Shown here: piece after piece, positions 28,801 through 37,811 of the stretch | Layout of the letters: the number at the start of each line of letters is the position of its first letter | How positions within the stretch are numbered: the stretch's first letter is position 1 | Source of the DNA: an uncultured Bacteroidota bacterium | GTDB taxonomy: Bacteria; Bacteroidota; Bacteroidia; Flavobacteriales; Flavobacteriaceae | DNA length: 64,000 nucleotides | NCBI GenBank assembly: GCA_902631125.1 | Contig: CACOXF010000002.1 | Coordinates: forward strand, 52,947 to 116,946 | Reading direction: 5' to 3' | Translations under genes and position numbers: made by a program | The notes under the pieces: model-generated | Told to the model about the DNA's origin: nothing | What the model saw: only the letters and a program-made list of their open reading frames with translations | Database searches by the model: none

Positions 28801-30103
28801 CTTCGCAAATTGCATGAATATTGTCACTACCAAGAAGCCTGCTGTCAATGTGAGTGACCTTATTGACTTTTGGTTGATCTGCAAAAACATTTAAACCATT
28901 ACCAAAAGTACCAATCCAAATATTTTTTTGGGAGTCTTCATAAATACTGTTAACTATGTTTCCGCTGAGGCTAAAAGGATCAATAACATGGTTTTTGATA
29001 TGTTCAATTCTTTTCTTTTGCAGATCAAGTTTACTAACCCCACCCCTAGCTGTTCCAATCCATAACAGGCCTGAATTATCTTTCGTAATTACATTTATTT
29101 CATTACTCCTCAGGCTTTGTGCATTTACTATATCATGCTCAAAAAATCTAACTTTATTATTTTCATGATTTAAATGAATTAGTCCTAATTTTTTTGTTCC
29201 AATCCAAATGTTAGATTTATCATATCTAAGAAGAGAATTAATACTTACATCAGACAGCCTTTTATCAATTGTTTTAAGAACATTTTTAGAAACATCAAAA
29301 TTATTCCCACTTGAGTAGGCTATTTTATGAAGCCCTGTATTAGTCCCTACCCAAACATTTGAATTAACATCGATATTCATGCTTAATACAAATAAGTCTA
29401 CAAGGTTCTTATGGTGTATTTTTTTTATTTCCGCCTCAGAACCATCCTTGAAAGTGAGTCTGTTTAATCCTTTTCTAGTGCCAATCAATAATCCCATATC
29501 ATCTTGAAGAATCTGAGTTACATAGTTGTTACTAAGACCAACACCATTACTATCAGCTTGATATACACTAAATGTAAAACCATTTGACCCCCTGTCTAAT
29601 CGATGCAAACCATCAGAGGTTCCAACCCAAAGTGTTTTTGAGTCATCTTCAAATAAAGTGTTTACATTGTGTTTGAAGATGAAATTTGAATTGCTTTGAG
29701 CATTAATCAGCTCCCTACTGAAAGAATCAGTATCTCTATTGTACCTACATAGACCACTAGAAGTACCAATCCACAGTACTCCTTCACTATCTTCAATTAT
29801 TGCAGTAATTCTATTCCCAATGATAGAGTTTTGATTTCCAAGTTCATTATTGTAAATCTTATATCTATAGCCATTGTACTTATAAAGTCCATTCACAGTT
29901 CCCAACCACATGTATCCTCGGGAGTCTTGATAAATCGGATCAATGGAGTTGTGCATTAATCCCTCGCTATTACTTACATGGTCAAAATTTATGCTGTTGA
30001 TCTGTATTTGTTGTTGTGCACGCAATACACTAACCATGGCCAGTAAAATCACACCAACTGTAACATTTAAGTACATTGATTTTTTCTTAAACTTAAAAAC
30101 CAT
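25826..30103 (-). CDS. Hybrid two-component system regulator (HTCS)
   Basis: Many Reg_prop-like repeats (DSRGYMWLGTVNGLYKYNG), Y_Y_Y-like domain, TM, HisKA NISHEFKTPLTLILGP, HATPase GSGVGLALTKKL, receiver (LCDVMMPEVDGIEFC, PIIMLTAKG), AraC HTH (VSEILYDVGFTNRSYFSKCFKKSFDMSPKEY). Confidence 0.97.
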   Translation of the reverse strand: MVFKFKKKSMYLNVTVGVILLAMVSVLRAQQQIQINSINFDHVSNSEGLMHNSIDPIYQDSRGYMWLGTVNGLYKYNGYRYKIYNNELGNQNSIIGNRITAIIEDSEGVLWIGTSSGLCRYNRDTDSFSRELINAQSNSNFIFKHNVNTLFEDDSKTLWVGTSDGLHRLDRGSNGFTFSVYQADSNGVGLSNNYVTQILQDDMGLLIGTRKGLNRLTFKDGSEAEIKKIHHKNLVDLFVLSMNIDVNSNVWVGTNTGLHKIAYSSGNNFDVSKNVLKTIDKRLSDVSINSLLRYDKSNIWIGTKKLGLIHLNHENNKVRFFEHDIVNAQSLRSNEINVITKDNSGLLWIGTARGGVSKLDLQKKRIEHIKNHVIDPFSLSGNIVNSIYEDSQKNIWIGTFGNGLNVFADQPKVNKVTHIDSRLLGSDNIHAICEDNYGNIWLGTMSNGITKIKFLNGKIVKATRYTRENTNNILVSNKINLMYKDLRGDIWIGGDSNLGLLRLKPSKEFGKLPLINQYKRIEGNKNSLTENHVSAIYEDSQGILWVGTRNNGLVKVLRDANNNPIDYVRIRGRENNPSGLNNNQIFAIHEDSNSNLWIATFGGGLNKIPKVQKHKKLPKIIKFKKDQGLPSNEIYGILEGNNNDLWISTNNGISNYDITQDKFSNLGLSDGLQALNFRKNAFFKSQDGTMYFGGINGFNKFNPDGFQKNSTPPKVEIVGFKVFNKDVEVNEEILGKAILDKEISETDFIVLKNSHNSFSFEFSAMHFSSPKQNQYKYMLEGFNEDWIEKDHDRRFANYSNLDAGDYIFKVMASNNYGYWNETPKELHVKILPPFWKTWWAYLMYSFFFVFLMWLFRRYILISVDYNNKLKIEKFEKRKLKEINKMKLEFFTNISHEFKTPLTLILGPLQSLLEIRTTDLKTKESLLIMDRNAKHLYRLVNQLMDFRKAESKQLKVNAVLGDIVDFCENLVSSFHVLANKKELDLSFKSHVSELIAYFDSDLMEKIMNNILSNAVKFTPDNGKIRVSLSVVKPKRNINTRLGQQNPEFEIFVEDSGIGIPKSKISKIFGRFYQVDNVNRSGYLGSGVGLALTKKLVGLLDGSIDVVSRENKGSRFVMRFPLIVDSPSIEGKIENILLEEGISELEHNGSDANSVSKDSEFEIEENLPLMLIVEDNSDMQRFLKTSFENQYRIIQAFNGKQGLKKALDNVPNIILCDVMMPEVDGIEFCEKIKNNEITNHVPIIMLTAKGSIESKLKGLEVGADSYIPKPFDMRILEIKVRKLLEDRDTLKEKYRLKGVTLDSKKKGINNTHKTFLEKAEKVIEENLTNNEFGVEDLALALSFSRMQLYRKFKSILGSSANEFIRNYRIKKAAHLLIETDLNVSEILYDVGFTNRSYFSKCFKKSFDMSPKEYAKKHRVNPKFQSWN

Positions 30104-30181
30104 AGTTCATTTTTGGACTTCAATATTTAAATAAAACTGCTTATAACACAAATTAAAGATACTATATTCATTGCAGTAATT

Positions 30182-32038
30182 CTATTTTATCTTAGTAAGC
30201 CTGATATTTTTGACGTCAACATTTAAGCCTCTATACTTTCTGTCTTTGCTACGAAACTCATTCATACTAGGCACAAAAATATACTCTCTTCCAGATTTTA
30301 AAGTCACAACTTGTTGACCTTTCACTAAATGAATAACTCCTAAAACTGTCGTATTCCATTTGCCTTTAATTTTATTATCCTTTTCTTGTTTTAACTCCTC
30401 ATTTCCATCAATACTTTGTTTGTTTTCAGGATGTAATTTTGACTTCCCTATTAAAGTGAATTGTAACTGCTGATTATCTACTTCAATAATGAAATTTTTT
30501 TCTGCGTATTTATGCCTGTAGGTAATTTCAATCTCATATTCTCCTGTTTCCTCGAGCTCAATATCCCATGTTCTATGGTCGTCTTTAATGATAGACCTAT
30601 AACTAACCATTCCGTATTTGCCATGTCTCGTGGCATCACTGTTGGTTAACAATAATTCACCTTTCACTGGTTTAATGATAGGATTAATTATTTCAAGATC
30701 TCCCTTATACTCGACAACAATAATAGATAAGTTTTTATTCACCGGTTCTGAAGCTACCTTTATATTTTGGTTATTCTCAGTTCGAGAAATCTCTAAAGGT
30801 TTTTCCAATATATCATTTAAGTAATACGCATTAATAATTTCACTTTTTAAGCCTTTAATTTTAAGGTTTCCATTCTCAGGCCAATCAAAAACATGTAGAT
30901 AAAACTTATTTTCATTCGCTTTTACTGTGCTGTAACCCCAATTTAATTTTTTAAAAGGATTAGCCTTGGTATTGTAAAATGCTTCTTTGTGTTCCGAAAC
31001 CCATTCCCCTATACCATTTAAAACATCTCTTTCATAAGGGACAACAGTACCGTCAGACATGGGGCCAATGTTGAGTAAATAATTACCTCCCATGCTAACA
31101 ATCTTTGAAAGTTTTCTAATTTGTTTTTTTATCTGAATATCCAAAGGATCGCCCTCAACCCATGACTTATACCCCCAAGTGTGGTAAAATGTTCCTGGTG
31201 TCTCCCAAGCGTAATCATAAATTGGTGATTCTGGTAAATGATTATCTGGCATGGTGATAAAATCACCCTGATTATTCATGACCCTTCCATTTACTTGACA
31301 ATTGGGTTGTAAGTTTTTTACAGTTTTGGCGAATCGTTCACTTTGTGCTTTTGTTGGCTCACCCATATCAAAGAACAACTCAACAATTTCACCATAATTA
31401 GTCATAAGTTCATTTAATTGAGCCACTTGGTAATCTTCATTAGCTTTAGACACTTTACCAAACACTGATAATTTTCCATCAATAGGGTTACGTTCCTGTT
31501 TAGCTCCATTGAAATGCCAATCTGGGGTTGAATAATACAATCCCAATTTAATATCATGTTTTCTACAAGCAATTGCTAATTCATTTAAAATATCCTTTTT
31601 GTAGGGGGTAAATTCAACTATATCGTAATCAGTAAATTTTGAATCAAACATCGAAAATCCATCATGATGCTTTGCAGTAAAAACAATATACTTCATGCCA
31701 GTACTTTTTGCTAGCTTCACAATTTCTTCGGCATCAAATTTTACAGGGTTGAATTGCCGTGCAATATTCTCGTAGTCTTTAATAGAAATATCTGCATGAC
31801 GCATGATTTGTTCTCCCAATTTTTCAATTTGATTACCATTCCATATTCCTGCAGGAATTGAATACACCCCCCAATGAATAAACATTCCAAATTTTAAGTT
31901 TTTCCATTGCTCTAATCCTGAACTAGATTGTGTACTAACTGCAGCTAAAATCTTCTCATCATTATCATTATTAATCTGACTGTAGGTTTGAAATGAGAGT
32001 TGAAGAGCTGCGGCAATAAGAATTACCAACTTGTTCAT
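30182..32038 (-). CDS. GH29-like alpha-L-fucosidase with C-terminal extension (start MNKLVILIAA at 32038; ORF extends to 32077)
   Basis: [62 protein letters not shown]. Confidence 0.92.
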   Translation of the reverse strand: MNKLVILIAAALQLSFQTYSQINNDNDEKILAAVSTQSSSGLEQWKNLKFGMFIHWGVYSIPAGIWNGNQIEKLGEQIMRHADISIKDYENIARQFNPVKFDAEEIVKLAKSTGMKYIVFTAKHHDGFSMFDSKFTDYDIVEFTPYKKDILNELAIACRKHDIKLGLYYSTPDWHFNGAKQERNPIDGKLSVFGKVSKANEDYQVAQLNELMTNYGEIVELFFDMGEPTKAQSERFAKTVKNLQPNCQVNGRVMNNQGDFITMPDNHLPESPIYDYAWETPGTFYHTWGYKSWVEGDPLDIQIKKQIRKLSKIVSMGGNYLLNIGPMSDGTVVPYERDVLNGIGEWVSEHKEAFYNTKANPFKKLNWGYSTVKANENKFYLHVFDWPENGNLKIKGLKSEIINAYYLNDILEKPLEISRTENNQNIKVASEPVNKNLSIIVVEYKGDLEIINPIIKPVKGELLLTNSDATRHGKYGMVSYRSIIKDDHRTWDIELEETGEYEIEITYRHKYAEKNFIIEVDNQQLQFTLIGKSKLHPENKQSIDGNEELKQEKDNKIKGKWNTTVLGVIHLVKGQQVVTLKSGREYIFVPSMNEFRSKDRKYRGLNVDVKNIRLTKIK

Positions 32039-32069
32039 TTTTTTTAGAATTTTGAAAAGAAATTCTATT

Positions 32070-34205
32070 CTAATCAACTATTATTTTCTTTGAAATATTT
32101 AACCCTTCTTTATTTGAAAAGAGAAAGAAATATAAGCCTTTTTTTAGGGAAGAAACATCTAATGAATTTGGTATATTTTGAAATTCCAATACTTTCTGCC
32201 CTCTAATATTAAAGGCAGTGAGTGAAGAGTCGCTTAGTTCATTTGGAATCGAAATATTAAGCACCTGATTATCTACAGGATTCGGGAACACTTTTACTCC
32301 TATTTCCTTATTATTTTCATTAGTCCCTAAAGACAAAAATGACCACGGGTAAAAATCTGGTCTCCAAGTAGCTCCTGCAGTCCAGGTGTCACCAATTTCA
32401 TAGGCTCCAATATCTGGCGCACTTCCAGAAAACCCATCATTAATTCCTGCAATAATTGTTCCAGCATCAATTAATTGTGTTGAAGTAGATTTCGGTGTGA
32501 AATCGTAATTATCTGGATCATTTAGTAGAGCCTTGATTCCGTAATCTGTACTAGTTGTTGAGTATATATTATGACTCACTGTGCCGGGAACTGTTTGCGG
32601 ATTTTGACGATGACCGGAAATTTTATCAGCTGCATTATTTTTTGTAATTGTCAATCCATTAGAACTCCCACCTGGAGGATTTGCATAAACCTCATACATA
32701 ACACTAATGTCATTGGTACTATTATCAAAACAAGTGTTGTTATAAATTTGCTGTTCGTCACCTTTTATCATTAACGCTTTACTTAAGTTCCACATTACAT
32801 TATGATGAATCAATCCTTTTTTTCCTGCCAATTCTGGATCGCTAACTGGTGCATCATAACGCGTTCCAGATTTCGGAGAATCGTGAAACCAATTGTGGTG
32901 CACCTCAGAGCCTTCAACTGACTCTCTTGTCATCTGAACTATAGAACCATCACTTTGTAAAGACCCAGTATTGTAAATATTGTTGTAGGACACTTCAGGA
33001 GAACCAATAAAATGTACTGTAGATGAAGCTCCTGTTGTATGTACCGTATTTCTTGTAAAAATTCCGTTATCACCATTATTCACCACTGTTGTCATCAAGT
33101 TTCTTAAAGAGGAAACTGTATAGTCTATATGATGAAAATAACAGTCTTCCACGATATTGTTTTTTCCAATCATATATAATGCGTCTCCGTCAGTATGCTC
33201 AAACAAACATTGGTATATTTTAAAGCCTGTATTAATGTTTTTGTTCTTCCCTTTTAATTCAGTTGTATGTGGTGAGCTTTTTTCTCCCAACATCCTTTTG
33301 GAACAACTTGGATAAGAAAACAAACAATTGTTTAATTCAATTTCTGAAGATCGGTTTGCTTTGACTGTAGTTGCAAAAAAGTTTAAGTTTTGTAATTTGA
33401 TATTTGAACAATTGTTCATTTCAAAAGCATAGGATTGTACCTTACCTTGAATCTTTTTCCCTGATGGGTTTCCCCAAACTGATAACTTTTTTGTTGAAGA
33501 ATCATAGAACCATTCGTTTTGGGTATCTAAAAAATCTATTTTTCTTTCCAAAAAATAATAATGATGTTTACTCAAGTAGCTTCCTGGCGTTTCATAATTG
33601 AATGTACCATTTCCTGGCGTATGTGATAAAACTTCAACTGTCCAGGTTTTCCAAGACCCTACATTTGCTATAGCCAAAGCACCTTGTGCATTAATTCCGC
33701 TAGCTGCTAAATTTCCAGAATCTACCATTGTACCATTCGAACCTGCATTAGCATCACCTGGTGACCAGTATGCTTGATCAAAAATTGTATCATCATGAAA
33801 CTGTGCATTTGGCCAACGTGCCATAACTTGCTGCTCGTCATCAATAAATAATTGCCAAATATCCTCGGTTAAAATAGTTTCGTAAATATTTGGATTAACA
33901 GAACTTTGAGTCCAAGTTGTTTCGATTGACTTGGTGCCGTTGATGATGACTTTTTCGTTAGGAAAAGCTTTGATAATAATATTATCTTTATTATTCATAA
34001 AAACATTTTCATGATAATAACCTTCCCTGATAATACAAGTGCCGCCAGATGCTCCCATAGCGTTTATTGCATTGTTTATCGTTAGAAAAGGTAGTGATTC
34101 TGTCCCAGGATTTGAATCATTACCTAGAGTTGAAACATAGTATGTTTGAGAATGTATTTTAATTGTTACAAATAACAAGAAAAACAAAAACATAATATTT
34201 TTCAC
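32070..34205 (-). CDS. Right-handed parallel beta-helix protein with T9SS C-terminal sorting domain
   Basis: TYYVSTLGNDSNPGTESLPFLTINNAINAM, IWQLFIDDEQQVMARWPNAQ, repeated N-rich rungs, C-term VFPNPVDNQVLNIS...GLYFFLFSNKEGLNISKKIIVD. Confidence 0.88.
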   Translation of the reverse strand: MKNIMFLFFLLFVTIKIHSQTYYVSTLGNDSNPGTESLPFLTINNAINAMGASGGTCIIREGYYHENVFMNNKDNIIIKAFPNEKVIINGTKSIETTWTQSSVNPNIYETILTEDIWQLFIDDEQQVMARWPNAQFHDDTIFDQAYWSPGDANAGSNGTMVDSGNLAASGINAQGALAIANVGSWKTWTVEVLSHTPGNGTFNYETPGSYLSKHHYYFLERKIDFLDTQNEWFYDSSTKKLSVWGNPSGKKIQGKVQSYAFEMNNCSNIKLQNLNFFATTVKANRSSEIELNNCLFSYPSCSKRMLGEKSSPHTTELKGKNKNINTGFKIYQCLFEHTDGDALYMIGKNNIVEDCYFHHIDYTVSSLRNLMTTVVNNGDNGIFTRNTVHTTGASSTVHFIGSPEVSYNNIYNTGSLQSDGSIVQMTRESVEGSEVHHNWFHDSPKSGTRYDAPVSDPELAGKKGLIHHNVMWNLSKALMIKGDEQQIYNNTCFDNSTNDISVMYEVYANPPGGSSNGLTITKNNAADKISGHRQNPQTVPGTVSHNIYSTTSTDYGIKALLNDPDNYDFTPKSTSTQLIDAGTIIAGINDGFSGSAPDIGAYEIGDTWTAGATWRPDFYPWSFLSLGTNENNKEIGVKVFPNPVDNQVLNISIPNELSDSSLTAFNIRGQKVLEFQNIPNSLDVSSLKKGLYFFLFSNKEGLNISKKIIVD

Positions 34206-34224
34206 ACCCTATTGATTTAAATTT

Positions 34225-34263
34225 AAAAAAAAAACTTAGGGAAAAGATCGGTTTTCCCCAAGT
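34225..34263 (-). terminator. Rho-independent terminator downstream of 34289..35077
   Basis: ACTTAGGGAAAA (34234-34245), GATCGG loop, TTTTCCCCAAGT (34252-34263); 12-bp stem with one G-U in minus-strand RNA, then a U run (A run 34225-34234 on +). Confidence 0.8.
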
Positions 34264-34288
34264 CTTAAAATTTTAATGTTGACTAGGT

Positions 34289-35077
34289 TTATCGTTTTAT
34301 TAATTTATAAGTTTCTACATTTTTATCAATAGCAACATTCATAATATAAATGCCCCTAGAAAGATTTGAAATATCAAAAGTACCTTTTGAGGCACGCAAA
34401 TCGGTACTCAATGATTTTTGCCCAACTAAATTAAAAATCTCTACATTACCAATATTTTTTGAAGCTGATAAATAAATGAGATTTTCTGTTGGATTGGGAC
34501 CAAAACTAAAATCGTATTTATTTAAATTATCAATTGACGCAGTTTGTGGTGGAGTCATTGTAACAAGAATTTCTTCAGCAACAGGTGATGCAGCTCCCTG
34601 ATCAGTTGCAAAAATACTAAATTGTATTTCTGGATCGTTTTCTGCTATTGTTCCTTGGTATAAAAGACTAAAGCGTAATACTGCAAAAGCGTTACCGCTA
34701 GGCTTATTACAATCATAATTGCTGTCAGTTGCTCTAAGTGCTTTAGCTTTCAATTCAAAATCAGAAGAATTAATAGAAATTATGTCGGATAATTTAGTAT
34801 CTGCTCCGCCAACTTGAGTAGGAATTTGGTTAGAGAATTTTATCTCACCCATAATAAGTTTATAGTTGACGGCAGGATTTGTATTATCATTAGCATCCCC
34901 TACGACCATGTTAATTTCCCATTTTCCAGAGTTTGATGCAGAAGGATCTGAAATTACTGATAGACCTCCTGCTTTACATGCAGTTCCAGGTAAAAAATCA
35001 TTTGCTTTTATTTGCGATATTTGTCCGTTAGATATTGTAAATGAAAATAAACAAAGAATTAGTAAAAAGTTTCTCAT
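34289..35077 (-). CDS. Secreted protein of unknown function with T9SS C-terminal sorting domain
   Basis: Signal peptide MRNFLLILCLFSFTISNGQ; C-term FSFGPNPTENLIYLSAS...GIYIMNVAIDKNVETYKLIKR. Confidence 0.8.
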   Translation of the reverse strand: MRNFLLILCLFSFTISNGQISQIKANDFLPGTACKAGGLSVISDPSASNSGKWEINMVVGDANDNTNPAVNYKLIMGEIKFSNQIPTQVGGADTKLSDIISINSSDFELKAKALRATDSNYDCNKPSGNAFAVLRFSLLYQGTIAENDPEIQFSIFATDQGAASPVAEEILVTMTPPQTASIDNLNKYDFSFGPNPTENLIYLSASKNIGNVEIFNLVGQKSLSTDLRASKGTFDISNLSRGIYIMNVAIDKNVETYKLIKR

Positions 35078-35421
35078 ATTTTATCGATTTATAATAGTTA
35101 AAACTATAAGTTTTAAAATAAAATTATGTAAACATTATTTGCAATATTTAACACAAATCTTGCAATCAATACAACTTTTCATAAAAAAATTAATAAATAT
35201 TAAAGGCTTTATAAGTTTCTTTAGGATTTATTTAATAACTATAGTACTTTAATTTCAAAATGTAAATTTTAGCAAAAATATATCTAAATAAATTATGTAT
35301 CTCCATATTAGACCAATAAACCTTTCATAAGTGTTATAATTATATTAATATTTGATATGTGAGAATTATCATATCTACTAAAGAATAGTAAATTGCAATA
35401 AATAAAATTTATTGAATATTA

Positions 35422-37632
35422 ATGAAAAAAATATCCCTTTTATGTTCTCTTCTTCTTTTTCTACTGACATCTAACGTTTTTGCAATTGACATTTTTGTTT
35501 CTACAAATGGTAATGACAAAAGTACAGGAGGAAAAAACGATCCATTTTTAACTATTGATAGAGCAAGACTAGCTGTAAGAGATTTAATTAAAAAAGGGTT
35601 AACAGAAAATGTTCAAGTATATATTATGGAAGGTACTTACATCCTAAACAAAACTATTGTTTTTGGATTAGATGACTCTCCAAAGGGGAATTATACTGTA
35701 ACCTACCAAGCCTATCAAAACAGTAAAGTAATTATAAGCTCAGGACAAGTTGTTGGTAAATGGGCAAAAGCAGAAAATGTTACTGGAATCCAGGAAGTTG
35801 CTAAAGGACATATATGGGTAGCAGATATGCCTAAAAATGTTGACACCTTTCGAACTTTATTTGATGGTGAAACAAGATTAAATCGCGCTAGAAGTGATGA
35901 ATTCACAATGCCGGTGAACAAAAAAGTTAAGAGAGCAGATAGTCAAAATACATTTTACAATAAGGACAGAATCCACTTAAGAAGAGTGCCTTTTTCAAAT
36001 AATGAAATTAAAGACTGGGACAACCTCTCAGATGTTGAAGTAGTGTTCAATCCAGTACCTTGGAATTTAAACTTAGTTCAACTTGAATCCGTTGATGAAA
36101 AAAATAAAATTGGCTACCTGGCATTTGAAGCAAATGCAATGCCTTTTACCAATAAAAAATATAGTGTAGCATGGATAGAAAACGTAATTGATTACTTAGA
36201 TGAGCCTGGAGAGTGGTGCGTAAATACAAAGACACGTAAAATTTATTATTGGCCTAAAAATGGAACTCCTTCCAACAATATACAAGCGCCAAAACTAATG
36301 GAGCTCTTTAGAGTAGAAGGAAAAATTCAATACGACCTTCCTAATGATATTCCTGCAAGAAATATCAATTTCAAAGGGTTAACCTTTACCAAAGGAGACC
36401 GAAGCGTTTGGTATAAAAATAGAAAAGGCTGGGGAATACAACACGATTGGGATACTTTTGATTACGGAAATGCCTTATTACGATTCAGAGGAGCAGAAAA
36501 CTGTAAAGTAACTGAATGTAGATTTACAAATAGCGGTGGTTCTGCAATGCGATTGGACCTTCATGCTCAGAACATTGAAATCAAAAACAATTACATTGAC
36601 TATGTAGGGCATATGGGGATTCTTCTAGCTGGTTATGGCCCTGGAACCAAAGACGTCAATAAAAATAACATCATTAAAAATAATATTTTACATCACGTCG
36701 GGCAGGTAATTTGGCATGGTCACGCCATTTTTGCATGGCAAAGTGGCCTTAATATAATTGCAAATAATTACATTCATGATGTACCAAGAAAGGCAATTGG
36801 TCTTTGTGGTGTTCGTTGTCAAATACTTATGAAACCAGAAGACAATTTTGATGAAGCCTCAAGAACAATTCGTTGGAGCGAAATTGAGCAAACTGTTGAC
36901 AGTACACTTACACCTCAACGCAGATATGCACCATATTTACATGCTCGAAATAATATAGTTGAATATAACAGAGCTGAAAGAACACTATTGAAGTTAAATG
37001 ACGGTTCAAGCATCAATATTTCTGGTGCAGGAACAGGAAACATTATTCGTCATAACTTAATCTATGACGTACCTCATGTGGGATTCAGAACAGACGACTG
37101 GCAGGAAGGAACAACGCTGATTAACAACATAGTACATAAATCTGGAAGTTCTGCATTTATCCATAAAGGAATTAATACGATTAAAAATAACATTATTATA
37201 GATTGTAACAGAGGTTTTCACTTTAGAGCATATCCTCAACAATATTTTGTACCTGAATCCGATATAACCAATAATATTGTTTATAGCTCCTCAGCAAATT
37301 TTGTTCCTAATTCAATTTTTAAATGGGGAAGAATGTTTGTTCATATAGCAGGTACAAAACCTATACCATATGAATATAATATGGACTATAACTCTTACTG
37401 GTGGCCTGGAGCTAAAAAAGATCTTGAAAATAAAAGAAAGAATGGGATTGAAGCAAATGGTGTGGTTATGGATCCAAATTTCAAAGACCTATCTAAGCAA
37501 GATTATACCATTAAGAATAGAAAATTATTAAAAGCTATTAAGTTTGAACCTTTTGACACCAAGTTAACTAGGTTTGGAATAACTAAAGAATATCCAGCAA
37601 GGTTTAAAGCTCTTGATAAAACATTGAATTGA
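35422..37632 (+). CDS. Right-handed parallel beta-helix protein (GH141-like)
   Basis: IDIFVSTNGNDKSTGGKNDPFLTIDRARLAVRDL, VYIMEGTYIL, RFRGAENCKVTECRFTNSGGSAMRLDLHAQNIEIKNNYIDYVGHMGILLAGYGPGTKDVNKNN. Confidence 0.75.
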   Translation: MKKISLLCSLLLFLLTSNVFAIDIFVSTNGNDKSTGGKNDPFLTIDRARLAVRDLIKKGLTENVQVYIMEGTYILNKTIVFGLDDSPKGNYTVTYQAYQNSKVIISSGQVVGKWAKAENVTGIQEVAKGHIWVADMPKNVDTFRTLFDGETRLNRARSDEFTMPVNKKVKRADSQNTFYNKDRIHLRRVPFSNNEIKDWDNLSDVEVVFNPVPWNLNLVQLESVDEKNKIGYLAFEANAMPFTNKKYSVAWIENVIDYLDEPGEWCVNTKTRKIYYWPKNGTPSNNIQAPKLMELFRVEGKIQYDLPNDIPARNINFKGLTFTKGDRSVWYKNRKGWGIQHDWDTFDYGNALLRFRGAENCKVTECRFTNSGGSAMRLDLHAQNIEIKNNYIDYVGHMGILLAGYGPGTKDVNKNNIIKNNILHHVGQVIWHGHAIFAWQSGLNIIANNYIHDVPRKAIGLCGVRCQILMKPEDNFDEASRTIRWSEIEQTVDSTLTPQRRYAPYLHARNNIVEYNRAERTLLKLNDGSSINISGAGTGNIIRHNLIYDVPHVGFRTDDWQEGTTLINNIVHKSGSSAFIHKGINTIKNNIIIDCNRGFHFRAYPQQYFVPESDITNNIVYSSSANFVPNSIFKWGRMFVHIAGTKPIPYEYNMDYNSYWWPGAKKDLENKRKNGIEANGVVMDPNFKDLSKQDYTIKNRKLLKAIKFEPFDTKLTRFGITKEYPARFKALDKTLN

Positions 37633-37710
37633 TTTTTCAATAAAACATTATCTCATTAAAGTGTGAATGACTGCTTTCAGTGGTGGTCTTTTTTTTAAAT
37701 CTAGTTACAT

Positions 37711-37718
37711 TACTTTTG
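37711..37718 (+). promoter_or_regulatory. Candidate -7 promoter element TACTTTTG (TAnnTTTG) upstream of 37812
   Basis: Sequence match about 100 nt upstream of the ORF; no convincing -33 element. Confidence 0.3.
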
Positions 37719-37811
37719 CCTCAACCTCATGATGTTTTTGTTGTACTTTTTGAAATATTTAGATTAAAACCATTCCCAACTATAAATTATTTTTATTATT
37801 GAATTTAAATA

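Noticed and set aside
37660-37700. Possible terminator after 37632 (actgctttcagt followed by a T run)
   Set aside because: Only about a 4-bp stem; too weak to call without folding software or RNA data.
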